From positions 558,001 through 622,000 of the forward strand of contig NZ_JADNQW010000005.1 of NCBI RefSeq assembly GCF_015709455.1: a stretch of DNA of 64,000 nt, in the 5' to 3' direction. Origin of the DNA: Methylosinus sp. H3A. Its GTDB lineage: Bacteria; Pseudomonadota; Alphaproteobacteria; Rhizobiales; Beijerinckiaceae. How positions within the stretch are numbered: position 1 is the stretch's first letter; each line of letters begins with the position of its first letter. The notes below the pieces were generated by a model that was not told where the DNA came from, did not search any database, and saw only the letters and a program-made list of their open reading frames with translations. Made by a program: the position numbers and the translations under genes. This document shows positions 21,797 through 30,885 of this stretch, one piece after another.

Positions 21797-23590
21797 TCAA
21801 AACATCTCCGCCGGCAGGCTCATCGTCGTATCGACGCCCGCCGTGATTCGCGCGAGACGGAAGCCCGTCTCGGGCAGCATCTTCTCCATATAGAATTTGC
21901 CCGTCGTCAGCTTGGCGTCGAGCCAGGCGCCGTCGCCGGGGTTCTCCTTTTTCTTGTCGAGCGCCGCGCGGGCGATGCGCGCCCATATGTAGCCGAGCGC
22001 GACACGGCCGAAGAGATGCATGTAGTCATAAGACGCGCCCGCGCCATTGTCCGGCTTGGCGAGCGCATTCTGCATCAGCCAGATCGTGGCCTTTTGCAAA
22101 TCGCCGAGGCCGGCCTTCAACGGATCGACATAGGGCTTCATTCGTTCGTCCGCGCTCTCGCGGCTCGCAAATTCATTCACCTCGGCGAAATAGGCCATGG
22201 CGGCGCGGCCATTGTCCTTGGGCAGCTTGCGGCCGACGAGATCGAGCGCCTGAATGCCATTGGCGCCCTCATAGATCATGGTGATGCGGGCGTCGCGCAC
22301 GAATTGCTCGACGCCATTCTCGTCTATGTAGCCGTGGCCGCCCCAGATCTGCTGCGCCTTCACCGCATTCTCGAAGCCGAGATCGGTGAGCACGCCCTTC
22401 AGCACCGGCGTCAGCAATCCGAGCCGATCCTCCGCCGCCTGACGCGCCTTGGCGTCCTGCGAGCGATGGGCGATGTCGCTGTCGAGCGCCGCCGAGAGGG
22501 CGAGGCCGCGCGCCGCCTCGTTGAAGGCCTTCATCTCCATGAGGCCGCGCCGCACATCCGGATGCACGATGATGGGATCGGCCGCGCCGGCCGCATTCTT
22601 CGCGCCCGAGAGCGCGCGGCCCTGCAGACGCTCCTTGGCGTAGGCCGCCGCATTTTGATAGGCGACCTCCGATTGCGCGAGGCCCTGCACGGCGACGCCG
22701 AGCCGCGCCTCGTTCATCATCACGAACATCGCATTGAGGCCCCGATTGGGCTCGCCGATCAGAAAGCCCCTCGCGCCGTCATAATTCATCACGCATGTGG
22801 CGTTGCCGTGAATGCCCATCTTATGCTCGAGCGCGCCGCAGCGCACGGCGTTGCGCGGACCGAGAGAACCGTCCGACGCCACGTCGAATTTCGGCACGAT
22901 GAAAAGGGAGATGCCCTTCACCCCCGCCGGCGCGCCCTCTATGCGTGCGAGCACGAGATGGATGATGTTCTCGGAAAGATCATGCTCGCCCGCGGAGATG
23001 AAAATCTTCTGTCCGGTGATGGAGTAAGAACCGTCCTCGCGCGGCGCGGCCTTTGTAGTGAGCAGGCCGAGATCGGTGCCGCATTGCGGCTCCGTCAGAT
23101 TCATCGTGCCGGTCCAGCGGCCGGCCGCCATGGGCGGGGCGAAGAGGCGCTTCTGCTCCTCGTCGCCGTGGCGCAGCAGCGCGGCCAGCGCGCCCTGGGT
23201 CAGGCCCGGATACATCGCAAAAGCCATATTGGCCGCGGAAGCGAATTCATTCATCACGAGGGCCAACGTATAAGGCAGGCCTTGTCCGTCATATTCTGGC
23301 GGAACCGCCAATCCGATCCAGCCGCCGGCGACGAAGTCCGCATAGGCCTGTTTGAAGCCCACGGGCGTCGAGACGTCGCCAGAAGCCTCCAGGCGGCACC
23401 CCTGCGCGTCGCCGCTGCGGTTCAAAGGCTGCAGCCGCTCCTCGCAGATTTTTCCCGCCTCGCCGACGATCTGCGCCACCACATCAGGCGTCGCGTCGGC
23501 GAATCCGGGCAGATTCCCGTAGCGCTCGAAGTGCAGAACGTCATTCAAGAGGAAAAGAGTGTCGTCCACCGGGGCCTTGAAGATCGGCAT
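21797..23590 (-). CDS. Acyl-CoA dehydrogenase
   Basis: A 597-residue FAD enzyme of the long acyl-CoA dehydrogenase type with an extra C-terminal domain. It starts MPIFKAPVDDTLFLLNDVLH. The substrate and FAD regions show MNLTEPQCGTDLGLLTTKA, ITGQKIFISAGEHD and the QIWGGHGYIDENGVEQFVRD signature. It is the first gene of the minus-strand operon acyl-CoA dehydrogenase, thiolase, alpha subunit, aldo/keto reductase, so the set covers the complete beta-oxidation cycle. Confidence 0.94.
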   Translation of the reverse strand: MPIFKAPVDDTLFLLNDVLHFERYGNLPGFADATPDVVAQIVGEAGKICEERLQPLNRSGDAQGCRLEASGDVSTPVGFKQAYADFVAGGWIGLAVPPEYDGQGLPYTLALVMNEFASAANMAFAMYPGLTQGALAALLRHGDEEQKRLFAPPMAAGRWTGTMNLTEPQCGTDLGLLTTKAAPREDGSYSITGQKIFISAGEHDLSENIIHLVLARIEGAPAGVKGISLFIVPKFDVASDGSLGPRNAVRCGALEHKMGIHGNATCVMNYDGARGFLIGEPNRGLNAMFVMMNEARLGVAVQGLAQSEVAYQNAAAYAKERLQGRALSGAKNAAGAADPIIVHPDVRRGLMEMKAFNEAARGLALSAALDSDIAHRSQDAKARQAAEDRLGLLTPVLKGVLTDLGFENAVKAQQIWGGHGYIDENGVEQFVRDARITMIYEGANGIQALDLVGRKLPKDNGRAAMAYFAEVNEFASRESADERMKPYVDPLKAGLGDLQKATIWLMQNALAKPDNGAGASYDYMHLFGRVALGYIWARIARAALDKKKENPGDGAWLDAKLTTGKFYMEKMLPETGFRLARITAGVDTTMSLPAEMF

Positions 23591-23991
23591 GAGAGCCCTC
23601 CCTGCGCGGATCTGTTAGGTATTCTTCCGATATAGGCGTTTTTCCCGGTGGTCGGCCGGCTCGTCGACGATAATGCGCCCCTCATGGTTACGAAAACGCG
23701 ACGTCGAACAAAGTTGGGGGTCGACGGCCAAGTGTTTCATTCTATGTGCGAATCATAGGTCCGCGACGCACGCCTCGCGCAGCAATAGGTAGAGAGCCGT
23801 CCCCATTCGCGCAATAGGCCGCGCTGCGGTCGGCTCCACACAAGCATTAACTATTTATTTACCTCGTTCGAAGGAAAGTCCCTCGCGACGGCGCCCCCCC
23901 GCCATCAAAGCGTTCCGGCGCGATTCGCGCCTCGAGTCTTCGCTCGTCCAGTTTCCTCACGCCTGCACGGGTCGAGCCCGCCGGATATCCG
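23591..23991. promoter_or_regulatory. 401-base divergent intergenic region with a CtrA-like box
   Basis: No gene is seen here. It lies between the acyl-CoA dehydrogenase operon (minus) and the coiled-coil/Sel1 gene (plus) and must hold both promoters. TTAA-N7-TTTA at 23847-23861 is one base from the CtrA consensus TTAA-N7-TTAA. It is 131 bases before the start of the polarity-type gene, a plausible position for a cell-cycle controlled promoter, but one AT-rich match in a short search is weak evidence. Confidence 0.35.
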
Positions 23992-26900
23992 ATGACAGAG
24001 GCATTTCCCTTCAGCTTCAAGGGTATACATCACGAAACCCGCGACGTCGCACGCGCCGCGGCGCGACGATCGGGCAAGAGCCTTTCCGATTGGCTCGACG
24101 ATGTGATCCAAGAAAAAGCAATTATCGACGATCGCGCCCCCGCCGACGATGACGACGAGCCGACCGCGCCGGCGCGCCGGCGCGCTCTGCGCTCGCGCAT
24201 CTATGGACGCACGGATCGCGGCCGTCTGCGGCGCGACGCCTCGCCGAGGCGCGACATGCGCGACGACGAGCCGGACGATGATTTCGCCCCGGCGCCGCGG
24301 CGCGGCCGCGGCGAGATCGACGCCAAAGCCATCGTCGACGACGCCGTCGCCCTCTTCGAACGGCGTTCCGCCGAGAGCGAGCGCAAGACGGCGAACGCCC
24401 TCTCCGGCCTCGCCAAGCTGATCGACCGCAATCATTCGAACCGCGCCCGCCTCGGCGACGATATCGGCGCCGTGATGGAGCGACTCGGGCGGATCGAGGA
24501 GCGCGTCTCCACTCGCCCGGACGAGGGCGTCAAGCCGATCCGCAATGCATTGGCGCGGCTCGAGGCGCGCATAGACAGCCTGTCGCACGACGATCGCGCC
24601 TATGAATTCGAGAGCGCGCTCGGCGCCCTCGACCAGCGGCTCGCCGACATAGCGGCGCGGCTCGACGAAGAAGCCGAGGAGCGCCGCCTCGCGGAATCGC
24701 GTCGGCGCCAGCAACGCGAAATTCAACAAGACCACGAAAGGCGCCAGGAGCACGAAAGGCGCCAGGAGCGCGACGCTCAGCCGGAACGCGAGCGCCGGGC
24801 CGCGACACGGCGGCCGCTCGCGGACGCCGTCGCCGAGATCACCGAACGCCAACGCGCGCTCGAGGAGCAAGCGAGCGGCCATGACGGCGAGCTCGCCGTC
24901 GCACGGCGCGCGAGCGAAGCGCGGCCGGCGATCTTCGACGGCCTCGCCGAATCGATCGAGGCGCTCTCGCGCCAGCTCGCGGCGTCCCGCGCCGAGCAGA
25001 ACGTTCAAGGCGAGCAGCAAGCGGCCGTCGTCGCCCAGATCGATCTATTGCGCTGCGATCTCGAGGGGCTCTCCCGCGCGCTCGTCGATCTCGCGCCGCG
25101 CGCCTCCGTCGCCGCCGTCGAGACCGCCCTGCGCGAGCTCACCGCGCGCGTCGAGGCGCAGCGTCTCTATGGCGTCGAGGATATGGTGCTGGCGCCGGTC
25201 GAGCGGCTAGCCGCCGATCTGCGCTCGATTCTGCGCGATCTCGATCCGAGCCGCATCGTCGCCGTTCTCTATGAGGAAGTGCGATCGCTCGGCGACAAGC
25301 TCGCCGAGCATCACGCCGAAGGCGGCGCGGACCGCGCCGCTCTCGACGAGATCGCTGGAGAGACGCGCGAGATACACGAACTGTTGAAGGCCGTCTCCCG
25401 GCGTCCGCTGCCGATCGAAAAGCTCGAGGCCGGCATAGCCGCGCTGACCACGCAGGTGGACGAGCTCGGCGCCGCCGGCGCAACTGTCGCCACGGCGAAG
25501 GATGTGAGCGAGCTCATCCACGGCATTCGCTCGATCGTCTCGACCGAGATCGGCGGCTCCTTCGCCGCGCTCGAGCGCCGGCTCGAGGAATTCGCCGTCA
25601 AGCTCGACTCCGTCTCGACGAAGTCCGGCGGCGCCAAGCGCTTCGACGAGATCCACGAGCGCATCGAGCAGGTCCACAAATCGCTCGCCGCGCGCATAGA
25701 GCGCAGCGGCTCGGGCGTCGACGTCGATCAGGTCGAGCAGCTTTTCGCCTCTTTCGCCAAGAAGATCGACGCGGCCGCGGAAGCCAAGATCGTCCACCCC
25801 GTCGACGAGCTCGGCCGCAAGATCGAAAAGCTCGAGCGGCGACTCCAGCCGGTCGCCGCGAGCGCGCAGAAATCCGCCGATTCCGAGCATTTGCGCGAGA
25901 TCGCCAAGAATATGGACGAGCTGCGTTCGGAGTTCAAACGCAAGGAGCGCGGCGGCTCCAGCGTCGATCCGAACCAGTTCGAACGGCTGTTCACCTCGCT
26001 CGCCGAGAAGATCGACGCGGCGACCGAGGCGAGAATCGTCCATCCCGGTTTCGACGAGCTCGGCCGCAAGATCGAGAAGCTCGAGCAGCGGCTCCAGCCG
26101 GTCGCCGCCAACGCGCAGAAATCCGCGGGCGCGGACCAGATGCGCGCGCTCGCCGAGCGCATCGATCATGTCCATGCCGAGCTCGCCGCGCGCATCGATT
26201 CGACCGCGCGCCGGCGCGCCGACGACGCCAATCTGCAATTGGCGGAGCTCGTCGGACAGCTCGCGCACAAGATGGACGCGGCGCTCGATCCGGAAGCCGA
26301 CCGCACGACCTTCACCGCGCTCGAGCAGCAGATCGGCCGACTCGCGGAACGGCTCGACCGCTCCGACATGAACGGCGATTCCTTCGTCGCGATCGAGCGC
26401 GCGCTCGGCGCGCTGGCGACCAAGGTCGAGGAGACGCGCAGCACCACCGTGCGCGTCGCCGAGATCGCCGCGCGCGAGGCGGCGCAGGATGCGCTGCGCG
26501 ACGCGACCGCACAGGGCGGCCTGCAGGACGCGCTGGAAAAGGAGCTCGCCGAGCTTCGTAATTTCCAGGACGAGGCGGGCCATCGCACCAATCAGACGCT
26601 CGCGGCCGTGCATGAGACGCTGCAGCGCGTCGTCGAACGCCTCTCCATGTTCGAGGACGAGCTCACCGATCTGCGCAAGGTCAAGCCCGCCGCAACGGAG
26701 CCGCAACGCGCCAAGGACGGCGCCGATCCGCGCCGCGCCGCGCGGGTGAAGCCGGCGGCGCCGGTCGGCGATGTCGAGGATATACTGCTGGAGCCGGGCG
26801 ACCGTCGTCCGCGCCGCGAGCCGACCATCACCCGCGAGGACGATCGCTCCGGCTCCGTGCAGCAGGATTTCATCGCGGCCGCGCGCCGCGCCGCCCAGCA

Positions 26901-28200
26901 GGCCGCGGTCGACGCCCAGGCCGCCGCGGCGCAGGGCAGCAAGGCCGCGAAAAAAGTCGCCGCCGAGCGCGCTGCGAAACCGGAGCCCGAACGCGTGGCC
27001 GCCAGCGGCGGCGGCGTGACCGCCGTCGGCGCGGCGCTGCAATCCCGCCGGCGGCCACTGCTGCTCGGCGTCGGCGTGCTGGTCCTGCTCTATGGCGCCT
27101 ATCAGATCGCTCGCGTGACGCTCGACTCTCCCGCGCCGCAGGCCTCCGCCGTTCAGGCGGAGCCGGAAGAGGCGACGGCCGCCGCCGAGAAGCCGGCGAC
27201 GGAGGCCTCCGCCAACGCCGCCGAGCCGACCGCCAAGGACGGAGCCGGCGCCACGACGACTGCGGCTCCGGCCGCCGCCGTCTCCGCAGCGGAGCCGACC
27301 AGAGCGCCCGCCCTCGCCCCGGCTGCGCCGAAATCGCTCGGCGTTCCGGCTCTCGCGCCCGGCGCTTCTGGCGTCGGCGCCTTCTCTCCCAATCCGCAGG
27401 CGCCGGCCCCCGGCCGGTTCGGCTCCCAGACGGTCGATCCTATGCCGGTCGGCGCGATCGGAACCTCCACGGCGGCGCCTCCCGCGACGCCGCGACAGGA
27501 TGTGCTCGCGACGATCAAGGAGATCGCCGCCGCCGGCGACGCCAATGCGCAATATGAGCTCGGCCTGCGCTACGCCGAAGGCCGCGGCGGCGCGCCGCGC
27601 GACCCGAAGATCGCCTATCAATGGTTCGAGAAGGCCGCCGGCAAGGGGCTCGCTCCGGCCCAATATCGGCTCGGCTCCATCTATGAGAAGGGGATGGGCG
27701 TCGAGCGCGACTATGGGCAGGCGCTCTCCTGGTACAAGCGCGCGGCCGAGGCCGGCAACGCCCGCGCCATGCATAATCTCGCCGTGCTTTTCGCGGGCGG
27801 CGGCGACGGCAAGCCGGATTACGGTCAGGCGGCGCAATGGTTCCGCAAAGCGGCCGAATATGGCGTGCGCGACAGCCAGTTCAATCTGGCCATACTCTGC
27901 GCCCGCGGGCTCGGCGTTCCGCAGAATCTGACGCAGTCCTATCTGTGGTTCTCGGCCGCCGCCACGCAGGGCGACGAGGACGCCGGCAAGAAGCGCGACG
28001 AAGTGCGCGCCCGCCTCGACTCGAAAGACCTCGCGGCCGCCAAGGCGCTCGTCGAGGGCTTCCGCCCGAAGCAGCCGGACAGCGCCGCCAATGACGTGCC
28101 GCCTCCGCCCGGCGGCTGGGAGAACGCCAGGGCCCCCGCCAAGCCGGAGATCAAGCCGGAGACCAAGCCCGCCGGCAAGCCGAAGGTCTCCGCGCTCTAA
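23992..28200 (+). CDS. Giant coiled-coil protein with one membrane span and Sel1 repeats (PodJ-like)
   Basis: A 1402-residue protein. Residues 1-40 (FSFKGIHHETRDVARAAARR) resemble a short conserved N-terminal motif of alphaproteobacterial polarity proteins. Residues 50-950 are charged, Arg/Glu-rich and largely coiled coil; an 82-residue segment is duplicated (about 575-655 and 657-740). A single hydrophobic helix (PLLLGVGVLVLLYGAYQIAR) sits near residues 1021-1042. An Ala/Pro/Glu linker follows, then four Sel1-type TPR repeats from about 1175 to 1350 (e.g. YRLGSIYEKGMGVERDYGQA). The plan, cytoplasmic coiled coil, one span, periplasmic Sel1 repeats, is that of PodJ; no peptidoglycan-binding domain follows. 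Cell-pole or division-site organisation is inferred. Confidence 0.8.
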   Translation: MTEAFPFSFKGIHHETRDVARAAARRSGKSLSDWLDDVIQEKAIIDDRAPADDDDEPTAPARRRALRSRIYGRTDRGRLRRDASPRRDMRDDEPDDDFAPAPRRGRGEIDAKAIVDDAVALFERRSAESERKTANALSGLAKLIDRNHSNRARLGDDIGAVMERLGRIEERVSTRPDEGVKPIRNALARLEARIDSLSHDDRAYEFESALGALDQRLADIAARLDEEAEERRLAESRRRQQREIQQDHERRQEHERRQERDAQPERERRAATRRPLADAVAEITERQRALEEQASGHDGELAVARRASEARPAIFDGLAESIEALSRQLAASRAEQNVQGEQQAAVVAQIDLLRCDLEGLSRALVDLAPRASVAAVETALRELTARVEAQRLYGVEDMVLAPVERLAADLRSILRDLDPSRIVAVLYEEVRSLGDKLAEHHAEGGADRAALDEIAGETREIHELLKAVSRRPLPIEKLEAGIAALTTQVDELGAAGATVATAKDVSELIHGIRSIVSTEIGGSFAALERRLEEFAVKLDSVSTKSGGAKRFDEIHERIEQVHKSLAARIERSGSGVDVDQVEQLFASFAKKIDAAAEAKIVHPVDELGRKIEKLERRLQPVAASAQKSADSEHLREIAKNMDELRSEFKRKERGGSSVDPNQFERLFTSLAEKIDAATEARIVHPGFDELGRKIEKLEQRLQPVAANAQKSAGADQMRALAERIDHVHAELAARIDSTARRRADDANLQLAELVGQLAHKMDAALDPEADRTTFTALEQQIGRLAERLDRSDMNGDSFVAIERALGALATKVEETRSTTVRVAEIAAREAAQDALRDATAQGGLQDALEKELAELRNFQDEAGHRTNQTLAAVHETLQRVVERLSMFEDELTDLRKVKPAATEPQRAKDGADPRRAARVKPAAPVGDVEDILLEPGDRRPRREPTITREDDRSGSVQQDFIAAARRAAQQAAVDAQAAAAQGSKAAKKVAAERAAKPEPERVAASGGGVTAVGAALQSRRRPLLLGVGVLVLLYGAYQIARVTLDSPAPQASAVQAEPEEATAAAEKPATEASANAAEPTAKDGAGATTTAAPAAAVSAAEPTRAPALAPAAPKSLGVPALAPGASGVGAFSPNPQAPAPGRFGSQTVDPMPVGAIGTSTAAPPATPRQDVLATIKEIAAAGDANAQYELGLRYAEGRGGAPRDPKIAYQWFEKAAGKGLAPAQYRLGSIYEKGMGVERDYGQALSWYKRAAEAGNARAMHNLAVLFAGGGDGKPDYGQAAQWFRKAAEYGVRDSQFNLAILCARGLGVPQNLTQSYLWFSAAATQGDEDAGKKRDEVRARLDSKDLAAAKALVEGFRPKQPDSAANDVPPPPGGWENARAPAKPEIKPETKPAGKPKVSAL
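25716..26135 (+). repeat. Internal duplication inside the coiled-coil gene
   Basis: Two successive units of about 246 bases encode closely similar peptides: KIDAAAEAKIVHP...DELGRKIEKLERRLQPVAA and KIDAATEARIVHP...DELGRKIEKLEQRLQPVAA. DNA identity stays high across both, which points to a fairly recent in-frame duplication lengthening the coiled coil. Confidence 0.85.
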
Positions 28201-28245
28201 AAAGCCGGGCACTGTGTCGCCGCGGCGACAGCGACGAGAAATTCG

Positions 28246-28275
28246 ACGCCTCGCGCCCGCCGCGAGGCGTTTTCT
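28246..28275 (+). terminator. Rho-independent terminator of the coiled-coil/Sel1 gene
   Basis: ACGCCTCGCG (28246-28255) pairs perfectly with CGCGAGGCGT (28261-28270) around a 5-base loop and runs into TTTCT. It lies 46 bases after the stop codon. Confidence 0.8.
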
Positions 28276-28313
28276 GTCTCGACGCCCCTCGCGCCATTGC
28301 CGACCCTGCCGCT

Positions 28314-28687
28314 ATGGCGAAGTTTCGGCCCGGCCCGCGGCAGATCGCGCGCGCTCGTGACGAGGGGACTCGCGGCTTTGCTGCTGTTGCAGACGCTCGC
28401 CCTCGCCTATTCGGAGGCCCGGCCGCGCCGTCGCAGCCGGGGCTCGCCGCGGCGGGCCAGATCTGCCGGCCCATGACCGACGGCGGCCACGCGCCGACGC
28501 GGTCCGACGGGCCCGGCCATTGCCTCTTCTGCCCGATCTCCTGCGCCCATGGCGACGCCGAGCTCGCGACGCTCTTCGCGACGGCGATCCTCCTCCTCGA
28601 CCCCCGCGATGGCGACGCGACCACCCGCGAGTCGCCCGCGTGCGCGGGGCTCACATCGCGAGCGCCCCTCCACGGCCTCTGCTATAA
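28314..28687 (+). pseudogene. Possible decayed Cys-rich small protein (DUF2946-like), split over three frames
   Basis: Coding-like pieces occur in three successive frames. A hydrophobic leader VTRGLAALLLLQTLALAYS can be read from GTG 28357. A Cys/His-rich core, GQICRPMTDGG followed by GPGHCLFCPISCAHGD, is in the frame of ATG 28314. A plausible tail, RGAHIASAPPRPLL, ends at TAA 28685-28687 in the third frame. Leader, CxxC core and Pro-rich end in that order resemble DUF2946-type proteins, often linked to copper. Either the gene has lost frame or the sequence has errors; chance in high-GC DNA is also possible. This is the only content I can propose for the 28201-28723 gap apart from the terminator. 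Confidence 0.35.
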
Positions 28688-28723
28688 GTCCCTCGGCCGC
28701 AACGCCGCGGCCGAGGAGCCCTC

Positions 28724-29590
28724 ATGTCGGACAAGGACAAACTCGCTCTGCTCGAGCGCATCGCCTCCGCGCTCGAGCGGCTCGCCCCGCCGTCGCCGCG
28801 CGCGCCGGATTTTTCCGCCGCCGAGGCCTTTGTCTGGCGCGCCGCGCGCAGCGAATTTTCGCCGGTCGCCGAGGTCAATCGCGTCGATCTCTCGCTGCTC
28901 GAGGGCATAGCGCGGCAGCGCGATCAGCTCATCGACAACACGCGCCGCTTCGCGCGTGGCCTGCCGGCCAATAATGCGCTGCTGTGGGGCGCGCGCGGCA
29001 TGGGCAAATCCTCGCTCGTCAAGGCCGTCCATGCGACGATCGCGCGCGAGGCGCAGAACGAGCGTCCGCTGAAGCTCGTCGAAATCCATCGCGAGGACAT
29101 AGAGAGCCTGCCCTCACTCCTCGCGACATTGCGCGAAAAGCCGTTCGGCTTTCTGCTGTTTTGCGACGATCTCTCCTTCGACGGCGCGGAGACGAGCTAT
29201 AAATCCTTGAAATCCGCGCTCGAGGGCGGCGTCGAGGGGCGGCCGCGCAATGCGCTGTTCTACGCCACCTCCAACCGCCGCCATCTGCTGCCGCGCGACA
29301 TGATGGAGAACGAGCGCTCCTCCGCCATAAATCCCGGCGAGGCGGTGGAGGAGAAAGTCTCGCTCTCCGATCGCTTCGGCCTGTGGCTCGGCTTCCACAA
29401 TTGCGCGCAGGACGATTATCTCGCCATGGTGTTCGGCTATGCGCGCCATCACGGGCTCGATGCGACCAGTGAGACGATCGAGCGCGAGGCGCTCGAATGG
29501 TCCATCACGCGCGGCGCCCGCTCTGGACGCGTGGCCTGGCAATATGTGCAGGATCTCGCCGGGCGGCTGGGCAAGCGGCTCGACGGCTGA
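28724..29590 (+). CDS. DUF815 family ATPase
   Basis: A 288-residue AAA-type ATPase of the DUF815 family. Walker A is GARGMGKSSLVKAV (near residue 90) and Walker B is FLLFCDDLSF. SALEGGVEGRPRNALFYATSNRRHL is the most conserved family block, followed by the SDRFGLWLGF segment. The biochemical role of the family is not known. It ends convergently with the downstream histidine kinase gene with only 5 bases between stops. Confidence 0.92.
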   Translation: MSDKDKLALLERIASALERLAPPSPRAPDFSAAEAFVWRAARSEFSPVAEVNRVDLSLLEGIARQRDQLIDNTRRFARGLPANNALLWGARGMGKSSLVKAVHATIAREAQNERPLKLVEIHREDIESLPSLLATLREKPFGFLLFCDDLSFDGAETSYKSLKSALEGGVEGRPRNALFYATSNRRHLLPRDMMENERSSAINPGEAVEEKVSLSDRFGLWLGFHNCAQDDYLAMVFGYARHHGLDATSETIEREALEWSITRGARSGRVAWQYVQDLAGRLGKRLDG

Positions 29591-29595
29591 AACCT

Positions 29596-30663
29596 CTATC
29601 GGCCCGCGTCACGCGCCGGCAGCACGATGAAGAAGGTCGCTCCGAGGCCGGGCTGCGCCTCGACGCTGAGGCGCCAGCCATGGCGATCGGCGATCGCCTT
29701 GCAGATGGCGAGGCCGACGCCCGAGCCCGGATACTCCACCTTGCTGTGCAATTGCTTCAGCGGCTCGAAAATCTTCTGCGCATATTGCGCCTCGAAGCCG
29801 ATGCCGTCATCGGCGATGGCGAGGCAGAGCGAGGCCTCGTCGCGAAAGGCCCTTATGTCGATCGTCGCCGGCTCGCCCGGCTTTCTGTATTTGATGGCGT
29901 TGGCAAGAATATTCTGCACGAGCCGCTGGAATTGCGTGGCGTCGGCCTCGATCGCGACGGCGGGCAGATCGATCTCCACCCGCGCCTTGGTCTCGGCGAT
30001 CGTCGGCGACAATGCGGCGAGCGAGAGCTCGATCGCGGCGCGCAGATCGAGCGAAGCCAGCTCGAGCTCGTCGTTCACTATGCGCGAGAAGGACAGAAGA
30101 TCCTGCACCAGCGCGCGGGCGCGCAGCGCGGAAAAACGCATGACGGCGTTGGCGTGGACGATCTCGTCATTGTCGCCGCGCAGGATCGCCTCCTCCATCA
30201 GATCGCCGAAAACGGCGATCTTGCGCAGCGGCTCCTGAAGATCCTGCGAGGCGACGAAGGCGAAGCGCGCGAGCCGTTCGTTGACGCGCTCGAGCTCCTC
30301 CGCGCGCGCGATGAGCGCGGCCTCTTCGGCGCTCGTTCCGCGCAGATCGACGACCGTCGCCAGAAAGATCGTCTCGTCGTCGCGCTCGATCATGGTGAAG
30401 CGCGCGTCGACCGGAAAACGCACGCCGTCGCGCCGCACGCCCTCTAGGCCGAGGCCGAGGCCGGCGTCCAGAGGCGACGCCTCCGGCAACAAGCGGAAAA
30501 TGGGCATGCCGATGATCTCGGCCTCGGCCTCGAAGCCGAACATGCGGCAGGCCCAGGCGTTGGCGCCGGTGATAGTGCCGAACTGGTCGATGAGCACGAG
30601 TCCCGCGACCGTCTCGTCGAACACGAGTCGACGCCAGTCGTCGGCCGTCGCGGCCTCCGGCAT
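29596..30663 (-). CDS. PAS-domain sensor histidine kinase lacking the phospho-accepting His
   Basis: A 355-residue soluble kinase from ATG 30663 (MPEAATADDW), chosen because AAGGAGGG lies just upstream. A PAS domain covers about residues 8-120 (VLIDQFGTITGANAWACRMF). The dimerisation domain reads RFAFVASQDLQEPLRKIAVF; the standard H-box is ASHDLQEPLR, so the phosphorylated His is replaced by Gln140 (codon 30244-30246). The ATPase domain is intact: N box VQNILANAIKYR, G1 IADDGIGFE, G2 YPGSGVGLAICKAIADRHGW. It can probably bind ATP but not autophosphorylate at the usual site. No response regulator gene is adjacent. Confidence 0.9.
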   Translation of the reverse strand: MPEAATADDWRRLVFDETVAGLVLIDQFGTITGANAWACRMFGFEAEAEIIGMPIFRLLPEASPLDAGLGLGLEGVRRDGVRFPVDARFTMIERDDETIFLATVVDLRGTSAEEAALIARAEELERVNERLARFAFVASQDLQEPLRKIAVFGDLMEEAILRGDNDEIVHANAVMRFSALRARALVQDLLSFSRIVNDELELASLDLRAAIELSLAALSPTIAETKARVEIDLPAVAIEADATQFQRLVQNILANAIKYRKPGEPATIDIRAFRDEASLCLAIADDGIGFEAQYAQKIFEPLKQLHSKVEYPGSGVGLAICKAIADRHGWRLSVEAQPGLGATFFIVLPARDAGR

Positions 30664-30885
30664 TCTCCCTCCTTCGTCACGTCCGGCCGCAGCGCGGTTT
30701 TCCGCGCGCATTGTCGAGTTCTCGTCTCGCCGGACGCAGTCTCCCTGCGCCGATACTGGCCTGTGGCCCCGCCGAGGTAAAGAAGAAATTCGCGCCGTCT
30801 CGCACGAATCCTCACGAAGACTTCGGCTATGCAGGAAACATCGGATGGAGTTCTTCGACAATTCGATTCAACTCTGACAAACCGA

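Noticed and set aside
25207..28212. 1001-codon frame antisense to the coiled-coil/Sel1 gene
   Set aside because: Low-complexity Arg/Gly/Leu translation with no motif; the plus-strand frame has a membrane span, Sel1 repeats and a terminator.
28314..28910. 198-codon frame running into the DUF815 gene as one intact gene
   Set aside because: Its second half overlaps the well-supported ATPase gene and loses similarity; only the short Cys-rich part looks meaningful.
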